This document shows, piece by piece, positions 1-12,840 of a stretch of DNA of 64,000 bases. The notes under the pieces were generated by a model. That model saw only the letters and a program-made list of their open reading frames with translations. It was not told the DNA's origin and ran no database searches. The translations under genes were made by a program, and so were the position numbers. The first letter of the stretch is position 1; each line of letters starts with the position of its first letter. This DNA comes from Climacium dendroides (lineage: Eukaryota; Streptophyta; Bryopsida; Hypnales; Climaciaceae), in the NCBI GenBank assembly GCA_950106755.1, contig OX467082.1, positions 10,292,001 to 10,356,000 on the forward strand, written 5' to 3'.

Positions 1-2602
1 CTGTATAGCCACGGCAAAAAGAAGCAGTAAGGATAGCGTCCGATTTCAAGCAAGGGTCCCTGGAAAAAGAGAACAGTTAGCGCAAATTACATGGAAAAGA
101 TGCACTAGAAATCTCTTTTAACAACTAGAGCAGAGAAAGAGCAAGAATAAACCTGATCTTAGAATGGGTAAAGAGGTTCCGTGTACAGCAGAGGTACGGT
201 CACAGTAACTAACAGTCATCACGTATATAATCAAAAGATTCATGAGATAAATAGATAGATTTGGATGGTGCAAGGGACAACAAAGTAAGAGTTTACCGTA
301 TATGCAGCCACAGCGTATTGGTGAAGAATGCTAGCTTCCCGAAGTACATGTTCAGGTACAGACTCTTTCATTTCCTTCACAACAGGTACTTCTTTATCGC
401 GCAGCAACAGAGACACCCCTGACAAATATCCAAGATATCGAATTTGTATCATGGACAAGATAAGTCACATTATGGACAGGTATACCCTGCTTCGTCATTA
501 AATTTAACTAGTGATAAAATTTGTTAACCGTACCGCTGAAAGCTCGACCCTATCATATTACATGCCATGGAGAATATTGTACGGAGACCAATAATTAAGT
601 AGTCCATTCACTAGGTCAGAAATGGTTGATCCCAAACTTCGATCAGATCTAGGACTTATTGACATTTATGCTCTGAACAAGTATGCCCAAGTGCTATGAG
701 CTGCAGGAGAGTTCGCCTAACATAAATCACAAACATGATTCTAAGGATACAATTACGATGATGAAAAAAGACGGAAACGGCATTTCGAACGCTGAATACA
801 TCAAAACCCCAAATGTAGGGTGGACTATACCAGCTAACGCTTCCAAATGGCTGCAGCCTTCTGCTCGATAAGAAACTAGTTCACCCAATAAGGAGGCGAC
901 AGAGTACACTTCCCCGCCCTGCTCTTTTCCACTGGACCATACATAAAATTCACTGTTGCATTAATACAGCTGTGCGCAGTGAGTGGTCGTAAACTAAATA
1001 GTGTGAACTTCACATCTAATACAGGATCGGACAATCAAGAACATAATCGTAAGACTGATGCAGAAAGTACGTGTCTAAATGACAGCTTCATAATGACCTC
1101 AAGATCGGCTACTGAGAGGACTCTCGAGTACCAAGGAGTAAAACAAACCAGCTATTTCAAGCGCAAGCACATCATCTGGGTTGTGGAGGCATTCGAAGAA
1201 TCGAAACTTAGTTCACACATCTATTCAGATCCATACAGAAGCGTATGTTTTTAAGCCATGATACAGAAGCCAATCCCTTGAACGTCTCCCAAAGTTTTGA
1301 CTTCCAGCAGTTGTATGGTACTCTACACCAGGCTGATTCTAATCTAAAAGGGCGCACACATGAACACTGCATTTCCCAAACCATCTGCCAGATCCTAAAA
1401 AAGATGAACAGGAATAAAGGATGAAATGAAGGATTATGGACGTACAGATAACGGTATCGTCCCATGCAGCAAAGAGCTTGACGGATGTAGGAACGGAAGG
1501 CCTCGCTATAGTGAGCTTTCCATGCGTCATTGCTCGTGTACAGTGCTCGCCATGACATAACTTCAGAGCCCAAGAACCATCCCAAGACCACCACTGCCAA
1601 ACCAGCCACTGGTAAAATCATGAGAAGGATCTCCAGTCGCTTCTCAATGCTACCTGCCATTCACATTTAGAAAATTACAGTTTGGTTAGGAAAACTTGAT
1701 GCTCATTCGACATGATAATGACCGTTGATATCCTATCACCTCTACTTAACCCATAAAACGACTAAGAACTCATAGTTTAATATTGTGAAAAACATAATTC
1801 AGATGAGGTCAATATCAGCGGACCGATACTCACCAGGCTTTACTTTATCATTGTTTTTGACCATAACACATGCAGCCACAACTTGGAAAATCAAAATCAA
1901 TGTGCCAAGGCGGTTCCACCACCGCCATAGTCTGAACCATCGCTGCTCCCAAAGCCAAACCAAAAATCAGACACAATGCCTTCATTCCAATCCTATCTTA
2001 GAAAGATTCCACTCAACCATACCTCCGAACGTTACAAATCGAACTCAAAATGTCTGAAGTACCTCAAAGAGTCCACGAAGGGAGAAAAGAAACCATCTAA
2101 CGTAAAACAAGTGATACGATAGTCTCCATTTCAGAAAGGATTCCCGTTCACACAACCTCACGGTACACTTGGTGGCCATGGTTGCATGAAGGTATGCTGG
2201 AGATTCCTAAGATTCCTAAGAGTAGGACGGCAATGAAAGATATTGAATGAAAGTGTCTTCAATGAAAGTAGCAATGCTTACCCGCCGATCCGTTTCAATT
2301 GAGTTGCTGCCACTTTTGCCGTCACCGGAGATTTGACTCGGCTTCACAGTATTCATGACTGATGCCGTCATGGCTTGGATACATCCACTGATAATAAGCC
2401 ATACGAGCCTGAAGAATGTTGCAAACGCTAGCAATTTTACACTTACCACCACAGCTGTAGGGCATTTGGAGTGCAGTGCCGCAATAGCAACATACACACC
2501 GAGAGCAGCTAATGTTACATATATCAGAATCGGTATTAAGATTATGACTCTGACAGCCTTCAAGAATTGAAGCAAAGGCTTCTTTGATGAAGGCTCTCCC
2601 AT
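1..2602 (-). CDS. Class 3 lipase, sn1-specific diacylglycerol lipase-like, N-terminal part (runs off left edge)
   Basis: Exons read on the minus strand are 2282-2602, 1834-1942, 1446-1653, 831-931, 297-418 and 1-59 (continuing off the window). Phases agree at every junction and give about 306 residues. ATG at 2602 is the first Met after an in-frame upstream stop. Hydrophobic stretches near residues 17-43, 49-74, 118-134 and 151-173 make four likely membrane spans. They are followed by a CC pair, then EVYSVASLLGELVSYRA, HLEALAG, and GPLLEIGRYP...WLYR. This order (four spans, a Cys-rich patch, then the region before the hydrolase fold) is that of diacylglycerol lipases and of the plant class 3 lipases related to them. 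The Ser-Asp-His catalytic domain would lie to the left of the window, so activity cannot be judged. Known family role: hydrolysis of diacylglycerol at the sn1 position in membranes. The family call is from recalled motifs, not a search. Confidence 0.75.
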
Positions 2603-4400
2603 GCTGAGACATGTGTCTACTGAGTCATCCCATGAACATTAACAAGCTTATACTGCCACACAAGCCTGTTCAATGCTCAGGAACTTGCTTTCCCCGTCAG
2701 GATTCGGATGTCATCTGCACGCAGAGAAGTATGTCATTGTCGAATGGTATTTTACTGCTCCTGCTGTCCGAATAGAATTCAAAACTGACGACGAATTTCC
2801 ATACTGGTCTGATCCTTGCAAAAATCATAAATAGCCGGGCATATGTGGGTGAATTCTAAAATCTCGTGCACCTGTAAGAACATTCAGTCGATTCAAAGGC
2901 TTATTACATTCAAAGACGGACTCTGAAGAGACCATGAGGCTGAAAGCCATGAAAGAACGTCCCTCACATACTCACTGACATCTCTGCGAACCGCGCGACT
3001 TCCTCTAATTCGTTCATAACGAAATTGGAAATTCACTACCTTCAAAAAAGAAAGGAAATGAAAACGACAGAACTTGATATGGAAAGCCGGTATATCTAAC
3101 GTTTCACAACCAATCCTGCTAACTTACAAGGTGATAGAACAACGAGGGATATTAATCTCCTGGTACTGGTACATTAAATTACACAGAACGCCTTCGTCTG
3201 AAGGTGCGAAAACTCTGATGAGAACACTGAATCACTGAAGCTCTCTCAAACTCTCATGGCTCCGGGGCAACAAATAACGCTCAAAACAATCACCCAGTTG
3301 AGACCTGTACGCGAATTTTTGAAGTACAAAAGAAGTGTGCAACAGGGATTGTAATAATAGCCTCAACTATTTCCAGCACGTATCCCTACAACGACCTCAA
3401 ATCGATCGAAAAACACAAAACCATTGATCCAAGTCAACAAAACAAGCCTTCACAGTGTGACGAGGCAACATCCATAGCCATCCCTTCGTTGCAAGGGCAG
3501 AGAAGAAACCTCCAGTACAGAGCCTCAAATCCCCTGAACTCAGTGCGACTACCCCACATCCACATGCCCCGAGGCTCCGCGTGACAGAACTGCCAAAGAG
3601 GTACGTCTCTCTGCAGCCAGCAAAGGGCCCCAGCACCATGCCACAAAACGCGGCTTACAGGCCGACACCCACACATACACAGGCCTACGAACCCACTGTC
3701 GGATGGTAAAACTCGAATCTCACAAACTTCCCCAAAGCCAAAAATCCTCACTCGCACAAACTCCTCCATCGCCTCTCCTCCAACTCCGACCTCAAATTCC
3801 TAAAACGAAAGCAGTGTACCGCCCCCAAATTCCCCACGGAACTCACTCACCAGCTGATGGGACCCAATCCGTCGACATCCAACAACCTTCGCTGGACGGA
3901 GCCTTTTGGCGCACATTCCGTCGCAATCTGCTACAGGGCGGGGCCGCCAAAATTTGAAACCCCGAATTGGAACCCAAAATTTTGAAATTCAAATCCCAGA
4001 TGCCGATGCGCGAAACTTGTCCAGTGGGTTCCAATCTCCGCTTCGATCCCCGAAACCTCTCATTCACAACTCGGGATCCCAGAGATCGCTGCCAAAATCT
4101 GAGAGTGAAGAAATCGAAGAAGACGAAGAAGACGAGGTAACCTTATTGGTTCTCAGAGTGCAGCTTTTGTTGATGTTTCCTTCTTCCTTCATGATACGGC
4201 TGCGCCTGCTTCTGCTGCTTCTGCTTCGGTTTCTGTTGCTTCTGTGCTTGTTCCTTCCATCGCCATCATCACCACGGCTGCGTGTATTAATTGACATCAG
4301 TTGGACTGAGTGTGGGCTTTCAATGCGACGGAGTCCGTCCTGCCATAGACGTGTAATAAGTTAGTCAAATTTTATTATCTTTCCGGCATTCTTCTGGATT
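2603..4400. promoter_or_regulatory. 5' flank/leader region of the lipase gene
   Basis: Less AT-rich than the DNA to its right, with no open frame showing a recognisable domain. It contains GAA/GAC-rich runs near 4105-4137 and a TGCTTCTGCTTC-type run near 4205-4255. The open frames on both strands here are low-complexity translations of these runs. It most likely holds the promoter and any untranslated first exon of the lipase gene, but no transcription start can be fixed from sequence. Confidence 0.4.
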
Positions 4401-5320
4401 TCTGTAAGTGTGTTTAAGAGGGTTTTTAAACTTTACTGCCTTCCTGAGGGGCGCCATTCCCAAGCAACATTACGGGAGCGCCGTCACCCTGCTGACTACT
4501 GTTGCGCTAGGGTTCAGTAGGGGCGATGTGGGAGCCAAGTCTACAATTGTAAGGCAGTTGTTTTTTGTTTTGTTTTGTTTTGGGGGGGAGGGAGGGTATT
4601 TTTTTTTAGGGAAAAATCAAATGTATGATTTGGGTTTACAGGTAAGCTTATGGCCCCTTTACACTTAGAGGCTGGGCTAATTTGTAGTGTGTTCGAGGTT
4701 CAAATCTTCACTAGTGACTACACAAAACGCTGAAATCAGTCCCAATTCCTTCACATTTAGAGGCTGGGTCAATTTGGTGGAGTGGATTTTGTATTCAAGA
4801 AAGACATGATTTGGCACGGATTGCATTCAAAAATAGGAGACTAATTCTTGGCTTCATGGCCAATGTCAAAAGTGGCCTTAAGAGATAGAGAGAGAAATGG
4901 TCTGGAATTTTTTAGGTTTTATTAAACCAAATTGGCTTCTTTACTTCAACACCTTTACATATGGGAGAATTGCTCCCCATTATAATCTTATTCTAATGGG
5001 TAGTTGAAGACAACCTCATAGGGGGCTAAAATTTTAAGCAAATAACCTCAAGAAGAATTTGCCCGACATCTAGGTGTAAACCAATCCTTAGTAAAGAGGG
5101 CATGAATGGTAGGAGTTTAGTATAGGACAATCCCTACCAAAGAGTTATTTACAAAAAAAAAAAAAAATGGTCCAATGAAGAGCAACAAGGAGGGACATTT
5201 TTTGCAATGAATTTTAGATGAGAACAAGATTGTCCGACCTAAACTGTCAATAGGAAATGCAGAAACAACTAACAATTGTGCAAATGTTGTGCAAATCATC
5301 CGTTAGGACAAACAAGAACC
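4400..5320. other. AT-rich intergenic DNA, no gene seen
   Basis: Low-complexity T/G and A runs, for example near 4560-4610 and 5150-5165. A short imperfect duplication of an 'aggctggg..aattt' motif lies near 4667 and 4760. No coding frame has family similarity. Confidence 0.5.
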
Positions 5321-5326
5321 CCGTTA

Positions 5327-5695
5327 AGGTGGAACTACCCAATACCACCGTTTATCCAATTCCGCCACCTACAGATTCCTCCCATTTCTGTCATTGACCC
5401 CTCTATTACCACAATCTTACTAATCCTTCATCACGATCCCAATGCGCTTGCGAAGCGGACACATAAACCCATGCTTCAACAAGGGTCTGATCATACTTCA
5501 ACAAGGGTCTACTCACAGTTTAACATTTCAGCTTTGAAAAATCACAGAAAATTCAATTCTCGTCGGAATGTCTTCATTCTTTTTGCAGTTGACTTCTCTC
5601 AAAACAATTCAATCTCTGAAGAATACGAGAGCTCATAAACAGCTTCTCCAAAGTGCCCAGATAGCAAATCTGTATCGTAATGGGTAGTTCTACCT
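5327..5695. mobile_element. Non-autonomous TIR element, TA target duplication (copy 1 of family A)
   Basis: Begins AGGTGGAACTACCCA and ends with its near-exact reverse complement (AGGTAGAACTACCCA), 369 bp in all. Both ends are flanked by TA at 5325-5326 and 5696-5697. The interior aligns along its whole length with the element at 12491-12840, which has the same ends and also TA flanks. TA duplications and short terminal inverted repeats are typical of Tc1/mariner-type non-autonomous elements. No transposase is encoded; the open frames through it are not genes. Confidence 0.8.
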
Positions 5696-6654
5696 TATCT
5701 GTAGTTACAATTGTTTTTTTCTTGCTAGCGAGGGCCCATGGAAAATAATGTGCCCTAGAAATGAGTGGTACATTTCCCAGCACGTTCCGGGCAGTGGCTT
5801 CCATCTGTGAAAGTTCTAACATGAGTCACCAACTCACCATTCCCTGATTGTATTGAGGACTTTCTTCATGGCTCCACATGATCAGATTTTCGTCTTCATT
5901 TGACTATTCCACGGGGGGTCTGGGAGAAATTTGAGCCCGCGCCGTTGGAGCTTGGAAACCAAGCAATTTCTAGAAGAAGGACAACATCGGGTTGTGTTTT
6001 TTAATTTTTTTTTTGGTAGGGGGGCCATGGAAAGAATTTGGAGAGAAGAAAGAGAGATATGAGTTTAACCTTTTAACTCCTAAAAGCCCCGAGGTTTTTT
6101 TCCCATCAAAATCCACTCAAAATTGTCATTTTTATTGTAAAGAGAAAAAAAAAATTAATTGTTTTTTTATACATCTGACCATAAGATCTTGTACTACACT
6201 AGTGTAAGAATGCGTGGAAAAAATTTCAAGAACTTTGACCTTCTAGATTGCAAGATATTTACATTTAAAGTGGCCAAATTCAAGATTTCTTTAAAAAGAT
6301 GTTTAGATTGTCTGAAAACTGAGATTGACCATAACTTTCTCATCACTAGTCCAAATGGGATGAATCAAAGCTTCAGATGTAAACAAAAATATAATCTCTT
6401 AGAAAAAAATTAAAAATTAAAAAAAAAAAAAATTGTGATTTTTTTTGGGTTATCCCTAGAGTTGCTTTTGGGACTCATGGTGGCATAACTTTTGTTTCCG
6501 GACACCGATTGAAATTTTTAAAAAAATTATATTTCCACAAAACTAATATGATTTCCTATCTTCAAAAAAAGTTTCAAAAAATTATGTCAAAAATTGAGAT
6601 CACACAAGCCTATCCAAAATCACAAAAGTCCCTTGTAGGGATTTAGGGACTTTA

Positions 6655-7035
6655 GGGATTAAGCAACAAGCTAATTGCTGTGGAAATCACTTGTTTGGGG
6701 ATGGTGTGAATTGTTTGCTTAAAAAAAATCCTAAAGCACTTGTCATTCATCAACCCCCAAATGACTAGAGTGTCATTTATGGGTTAACACTTAAATGACA
6801 GACTAGTAACCATGGAAATTAAAATCACCTATTTTGATACCATGGGAATCATTAGTCTAAGGAAAATCCTAAAGCACTCATTAGAAGTCAAAGAACTATA
6901 GAAGATCTTCCCTTTTCATACAAAATTTTGAAGATGAATAGTTGCACTTCTATCCTACATCCAAAGATTCTTTGTCATTTATTGGATGCCAAACATCCAC
7001 CTTGACATTTAACCTCTAAATGTCCAAAAATTTTT
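6655..7035. repeat. Family B unit (about 235-bp type), decayed
   Basis: Shares a series of phrases in the same order with 42850-43760 and, inverted, with 15443-15640. They are 'gtggaaatca', 'aaagcactcattagaagtca', 'gaagatcttccc', 'gatgaatagttgcacttct', 'agattctttgtcat' and 'gacatttaa'. The phrases recur about one and a half times here. No coding function is apparent. Confidence 0.65.
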
Positions 7036-7354
7036 TTTTGGCATTATAGCAATTTCAAGCAACTCATTATGAATGGAGTTTTGTTTTTTTCTTTGAAATT
7101 TTCACAAAACATGTGCTCGAGGAGCAGGTTTAAAGTCCAACAATTTTCATATCTTTTGACTACATAGTTAAAAAGTTATTGCATGATATGTCATTTTCAA
7201 CGTTCGGCAGGCAACTCGCGCAGCCCGAAAAACTTCTTTAAAAATTACTTTTTTCAAAAATTACTTTTTGAAATTTGGTTCTACACATTTATATACATAT
7301 GGGAAGCTTTGAATCATTCCATTTCAATAAGTGATATGAAAGTTACGAGGATTA

Positions 7355-7408
7355 TTAGTTTGCAAGTAGGTATGGAGTCTTTGAAAACCATACCTACTTA
7401 CAAACTAA
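7355..7408. repeat. 20-bp-arm hairpin
   Basis: TTAGTTTGCAAGTAGGTATG is followed 13 bases later by its reverse complement with one mismatch. This is a strong potential stem-loop in AT-rich DNA. It may be a decayed transposon end; nothing links it to a gene. Confidence 0.6.
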
Positions 7409-7434
7409 AAATCTTCATAATTTTAATGGAGTAA

Positions 7435-7800
7435 AGTTAATCTAGTTTTGACTCATTTTATGTAATACAATAAAATATAATTTATCCAAACATCTAAACT
7501 AGGGATATTTCATACCAACTTTTAGCTCTCATCAGATGCTAATTCCAATGTAGAAGAAATTACAATTTCGCTATCAAATTATATTATTTGTCACAATCTT
7601 GACTAAAAATCTAATTTTTTTTAAAGAGTTTTTTCTTGGAAAGTACATTTTGGTACTGAAAACTTTAAGTAGCAATGCAGTGAAGTTTACCCAATTCTGA
7701 CCCATTCCATGAGATGCAATAAAATACAATCCATCCAAGCATCCAAATTCGGGATGCCCCCTTATCAACTTTTAGCTCTCATGAGTGCCAACACTCTACC
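7435..7800. repeat. Tandem duplication, about 248-bp period
   Basis: The stretch at 7435-7550 ('aatacaataaaatataat', 'accaacttttagctctcat') recurs at 7683-7790 with scattered changes. The segment between the two copies (7535-7680) also matches the two sides of the 45.3-50.2 kb interval. Confidence 0.65.
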
Positions 7801-10539
7801 ATGTCCCACAACCCACACTAGCCCCATCCCCACCATAAGGCAAGGTATCATTTAAATCATTTAAAAAAAAAAAAAAGTGGCCTTGGGCATGCAAGTGAGA
7901 TTTTTTTCTTTTTTTTTTGGCCGTTGGAGGTAGCCTAGTTCCCTCTTGACTTTTTCAGACTTATTAAGTTAGAGTTCATGAGTACAACGAAAATTCTCCA
8001 CAGTTGCGGATCCCAGTCTCATGCATGGAAAAGTTGGGGTTTCACATTTATTTCACACACTCAACAACCCAACAAGGGGAATGTAACTGCCTGCACTGAA
8101 AAGTAGAGCACATCCCATTTCATATGGTTTTTAAAAAAAAGGAAAAAAAAAGTGAAGCACACCTTGTTTCATATATTTAAAAAAAAAAAAAGTAAAGCAC
8201 ATCCAATTGTGACACCTTCCATTTTCCTTCACACACGCAACCACTCAAGGGAAGGCAACTGCCTCTAAAGTGAAGCACATCCAATTGCAACATCTTCCAT
8301 TTTCCAACACCTAAAAAAAAGGACTGGAAAGAATACACTTTCATGACTCAATACCACCATCACCACTTTTCGAAAGCAACCAATGTTGAGGGGAGGAGTT
8401 TTGGAGAGCAGCAAATGAGATGTGGAGAGATTTTGTGCTTCATGGGGGTCCATTCAAGGTGAATCTTACAAGTGTTGAGTGGGCATGTGTAGGGGATCTT
8501 TTTATTTTCAACTTTGAAAAATTTGTGGAGTATTATTAGAGCGTCGAAAAATTACGAAAGCACTTGGGGTGCATTTTTCTTGATTGAGGTGGCTAATATT
8601 TTCATCAAATTTTTTTGGGTGGTTATTCAACCGTTGAAATAGTAGGACGTGGAAAAATGATGCAATTAGATGTTTTATGTTAGAATTGTTTGAAAAGGGA
8701 TTTGAGGGATAGGGCTAGGTTTCACATGGTCTTATGGAATGTGGACCTTGATTCCAAATTCTTTCTTCCCCCACAAAAAATAAATAAATAAAATGCATTG
8801 GAATTTATTGTTTATTATAAATGATCCAATTTTGAAATTTTGAATTCATGTTCAAAATCAAGAACCCCATATTAATTTAGAAAGGTTGATAAACTTTTTT
8901 CATCCAACTACAAAATATGGGATAGATTTTTATATTTATTTTCTAAGGTGGAAAAATTGGAGGTTTTGCACCATGAGTCTAGACTCTAGGATGACTACAT
9001 GAGCTTTAGTTTTGGTTGTTTTTTAGAATGATTCCTATTATTAAATTGTCTAAATTTTTTATAAATCTTGTTGGAAGTCAAAAGGGATTTTGAATTCTTT
9101 TAGTTAGTGAGTGTATTCTAAAACAACGGTGAATAAATTATGAATCTTCAAACTATCAAAGATATGTTTTTCCAAAATCAACTCTAGGCTTTCTTGTCTA
9201 AAAGGCTTAAATTTTAGGCAAAAATGTAGATAGAACAATTTTATAACATGTTATAATTAGGTACAATAAAGTGATCCAATTATATCCTGTATTGTTAAGC
9301 CTAAGAGAATTGACCCCACATATCCTAGCCAATTTTTTATAGGCAAATAAATGTAAGAATTTCCCTCTCTCTTGTGGTTGGTTAGTTTTGTACTTCTAAA
9401 ACCTTTTTTTCTAATTTAGGGGATTTGTTTCCAAATATAAATTCAAATTGTTTAGAATTTGTGATTAATGATATATAGTAAGTTCCAACATTTTCACCTC
9501 AAAGGTTGAAAAAAGGAGCAATGTCATTCAATTTCTTTCACCATTTAAAAATCCAATGCCACCCAAAGTGGTAAATTTGATTAGAAGATGCTTTTGGATG
9601 AATAAATAATGAATCACTTTTTATTTTATGCCAAGTAGTGCATGGCCACGAACAAATAGAAGACGGTCAAAGAAGCGTTCTACATCTCTAAATTTTCCCT
9701 CAACTTTTCAAAAGCAACCAATGGGAGTTGAAGAGATTTTTGAGGCAAAGTAGTCAATACAAACTAAACTAAAATGTTTTGTGCTTCAAGTATATCTATT
9801 CAAAGGGATTCTAGATGTATGCATAAGCACCCTATACTTCCATCTTTGAAAATTCACAAAAATATTGCCCAAATGTTAGAAAATTACAAGATGACCTAGA
9901 TTAGTTTTTCCTTGAGGTTATTGACAACCTCATCTAAAAAATAGAAATTTAATTACACAAGAAGAACTAGCACTAGTAAGGTAGTCTATTCTAAAAACAA
10001 CCATGTTCTAGATGCCCCCCTTGTTAAGGAATGAGTGACATATTGGTTGAAATATCTATTACTCTTAATGATGAGTTAGGTAGGCTTAAATGATTACTTT
10101 AAAAAAAGACTACCTCACCTATTTGGTCATGATATACATTATTAACCAATGCTAAGGGGCCATTTTTGCTCCCCCTAATATGAGAGCCCCTGACATTGCT
10201 ACTTTCCAGTCAACCAATGATTTTCTCTAAATTAAACTAAATTCACTCCCAAGGATCCAAAAAAATATTATCTTGATCATTTTCACGGAAACTAGTTTGT
10301 ATTGGAGAACAATGCTATGGTAGAACCACCTAGTTGGGAATGGGTGGTTCCCAACTAGGGTGCATGTATTTCCAACTAAACATAGAAAAAAATTTCACCC
10401 ACAACTTGAAAAGTGATTTTTTCTCCTTTTCAAGGTTAGGACTAATAAGGTCACAACACATGTCCCAATGCAGTGAACGAAAAAGCACAATTGCTAGTTT
10501 GTGAGCTTAGAATCTTGAGCCTAGGAGCCCAAGCTCTTA

Positions 10540-10840
10540 TATTATAGGTACCTATACTATAAGCACCTTCTACAGTTATAGGATATTTATATTATAGGTG
10601 CCTATAATATAAGTATCTATGTTGTAGATACCTATGTTATAAGCACCTTCTATGATTACAAGATGTTTATCATAGGTGCCTAATTATATTATATATGTCC
10701 ATGCTATAGGTATCTTCCATGGTAATAAGATATTTATATTATGGGTGACTATATTATAGGTACCTATGTTATAAGCACCTTCCATGGTTATAGGATATTT
10801 ATATTATAAGTATGTATCGACACCTTCAATAGTTGTAGAG
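10540..10840. repeat. AT-rich tandem/palindromic array
   Basis: Repeated permutations of 'ttatattataggtgcctat', 'acctatgttataagcacctt' and 'ccatggttataggatattt' fill about 300 bp, with several near-palindromic TAGGTACCTA-type cores. No coding potential. Confidence 0.75.
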
Positions 10841-11073
10841 TACCTACTTACACCTAGGCTCAAGGCTCATAGGTTCCCATTTCTAGGATCACATGTTAGC
10901 CTCTTCATTGAGTAAGAAAGTAGGAAGCAAGTGAGCAAGAAAGTAGTTCTAGAATGATCAAAATTAGAAGAGTCTATATGTTGGGTATGGATTGAGACTA
11001 ACTTTTGGCTTTCAAAATTCATGGTAATTTAAATTTCAACGAAGAAAAAATCACAAAAAATTGGCAGCACCCA

Positions 11074-11585
11074 TCATTTCTATCTGTTTCCATCTTTCAA
11101 CAGGGCCAAAATTTTGCATTGCTTTCTATTCATTACAAGAGAAAGTATCCAAATTGATAGAAACTGGCTTGAATCAACTAGTTCTAATTGACAAAAAATT
11201 GACAAAAAATTGACAAGTTTTTGTCATTTTGGACAAAAAAGTGTCTGAATTGACAGAAAATTGTCCAAATTGACAAAAACTTGTCAATTTTCTGTCAATT
11301 AGGACTAGTTGATTCAGGCCAGTTTCTGCCAATTTGGACACTTTCTCTTGTAGTGATTGCTCCAGAACATGCATGGAATCTCTTAAGTGGTCGACTTATG
11401 GGTGTTTCTACCATTGACAATGGATGAAGAATGGAAAGGAAGGTCATTTCTGTCCGTTTCCATCTTTCGACAAGGCCAAAACTTTGCATTGCCTTCTATT
11501 GCTCCAGAACATGCGCGAAATCTATTAAGTGGTCAACTTATGGGAGTTTCTACCACTTACAAAGGATGGAGAATGGAAAGGAAGG
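11074..11585. repeat. 142-bp tandem duplication, one copy interrupted by a transposon
   Basis: The phrases 'tttccatctttc', 'gccaaa.ttttgcattgc', 'attgctccagaacatgc', 'taagtggtc' and 'aatggaaaggaagg' occur in order twice. Subtracting the 225-bp element at 11131-11355 and its 3-bp target duplication, the period is 142 bp. The duplicated sequence is less AT-rich and keeps short open frames, so it may be a gene remnant. I do not recognise the protein. Confidence 0.8.
11131..11355. mobile_element. CACTA-type foldback MITE, 225 bp, with ATT target duplication
   Basis: The right end reads inward as CACTACAAGAGAAAGT and the left end as CATTACAAGAGAAAGT. The inverted arms continue for most of the element, so the whole forms one long hairpin. 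It is flanked by ATT at 11128-11130 and 11356-11358. CACTA ends and a 3-bp duplication are the hallmarks of the En/Spm (CACTA) superfamily. The adjoining tandem copy, near 11490, has the same flanking sequence with a single ATT and no element, so the insertion is proved by internal comparison. No transposase is encoded. Confidence 0.9.
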
Positions 11586-12087
11586 CATGTGAGGCAAAGG
11601 CAAAGCAGCAGCACGAAAGTTTTGAAGTTTGTTCAACAGAGATTTTTTTAAAATTTAAAAAAAAATTCAAAATTCAAAATTTAAATTTTTTTAAGAAAAT
11701 CAAAATTGAGAACTGGGTTGTGGTCAGCCAGTTCTACAGAATGATAACTTAAGCTCCAAATCTCACCCCAGAACTGGACTGGTCAAAGTGGAGACTGAGC
11801 TCCTGCAGGACGCACGGAACTGGCACAACATTCCGTTGCGCCTGCTGTGGCTGCCAGCCTGCTTCAGCGCTTTTCTACGCCATGTAAGGTGGCTGACCTA
11901 TTTCCAACTGCTTAAGCAATCAGTAGACATATTTGGAGCGCAGGTTTTTTGGAGTACAAAATTTTTTCCCATGTACTGGAAATAGAGTTTGGAAGGATTG
12001 TATATTTTTCCAGAATTTTATCATACAAAATATAATTATTATGAATCTTTTTTAGTGGAAGGGTCTTTTTGACTTGTAATGGTGATA

Positions 12088-12276
12088 CAATAGAACCTCT
12101 TTTAACCAATTGGTCCCGGACCATCTGACAAGATTGCATTAGAGAGGTTTATTTGTTTACAGAGGGTCATTTTTAGTTATAACCTTTGTATAGGGATGAG
12201 TCGGGGATTGGTCTGACGATATTGGTTACGAGGGGTTTATTGACTTATGGAGGGTGTACTTGGAGAGGTTCTACTG
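12088..12276. mobile_element. pogo-like (Tc1/mariner) MITE, 189 bp
   Basis: Starts CAATAGAACCTCT and ends with the reverse complement of CAGTAGAACCTCT, flanked by TA on both sides. These ends closely match those of pogo/Tigger-type elements and the plant Emigrant/Lemi1 MITEs, as I recall them. No coding content. Confidence 0.8.
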
Positions 12277-12289
12277 TATAGACCTTTCG

Positions 12290-12486
12290 ATTTCTGACTA
12301 TGGGCTGATTGCAAAATCGACTAAGGGTTGGTTGCAATATTGATAGGTTTATAGCCAATCATAACGCGCCACAACTTGCTCCTCAAATTCCACCACCACT
12401 TCACGAAAAAGAAAGCACGACTTCATGGAAGGAAAGAAAGCAACTTGTAGATTGAAAATGGGGTGATGGTTGGAAATGGGTTGGCT
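12290..12486. repeat. Dispersed repeat, inverted partner of 56320-56530
   Basis: Runs from 'aagggttggttgcaatattg' through 'cacttcacgaaaaagaaagc' to 'ggggtgatggttggaa'. The reverse complement of 56320-56530 carries the same phrases in the same order. The last 39 bp (12448-12486) also recur directly at 12841-12880, on the other side of the family A element. Confidence 0.75.
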
Positions 12487-12490
12487 ACTA

Positions 12491-12840
12491 AGGTGGAACT
12501 ATCCAATACCACCATTTACCCAATTCTGCCACCTAGAGGTTCTTTCCATTTGTGTCACCGCCCCATCTATTGCCACAATCTTATTAATCCTCCATCATGA
12601 TGGCGATGCACTTGGGGAGCGGACCACATCAATCCATGCTTCAACAATGGTCTATTCACATTTTAACATTTCAAGCTTTGAAAAATCACCAAAAAAATTC
12701 AATTCTTGTCGGAATGTTTTCATTCTTTTTGCAATTGACTTCTCTCGAACAATTTAATCTCTGGAAAATATGAGAGCTCATAAATAGCTTCTCCAAAGTA
12801 CCCAAATAGCAAATCTGTATGGTAATGGGCAGTTCTACGT
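12491..12840. mobile_element. Non-autonomous TIR element, TA target duplication (copy 2 of family A)
   Basis: 350 bp, full-length relative of 5327-5695, with the same 15-bp terminal inverted repeats (one or two changes) and TA on both sides. An imperfect 39-bp direct repeat beyond the TA (12448-12486 and 12841-12880) shows that the element sits between two copies of a locally duplicated sequence. Confidence 0.8.

Larger units (their letters stand above)
5700..11070. other. AT-rich, repeat-laden intergenic block
   Basis: Long A and T runs and short frames only; no domain recognised on either strand. Separate entries describe the repeats I could delimit here. The rest (about 7800-10530 in particular) looks like decayed repeat DNA with no structure that I could resolve. 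Confidence 0.5.

Noticed and set aside
1241..1394. Possible extra lipase exon (open frame with Trp/Cys-rich peptide)
   Set aside because: Joining 1446 directly to 931 keeps phase and restores the family motif; including this segment would insert residues not expected in the family.
4680..4730. GAGGTTCAAATC box resembling a tRNA T-loop
   Set aside because: No matching acceptor, D or anticodon arms.
11600..11985. Frames near the tandem duplication (KACEAKAKQQ..., ELLQDARNWHNIPLRLLW...)
   Set aside because: Possibly a decayed gene, but interrupted by AT runs and not recognisable.
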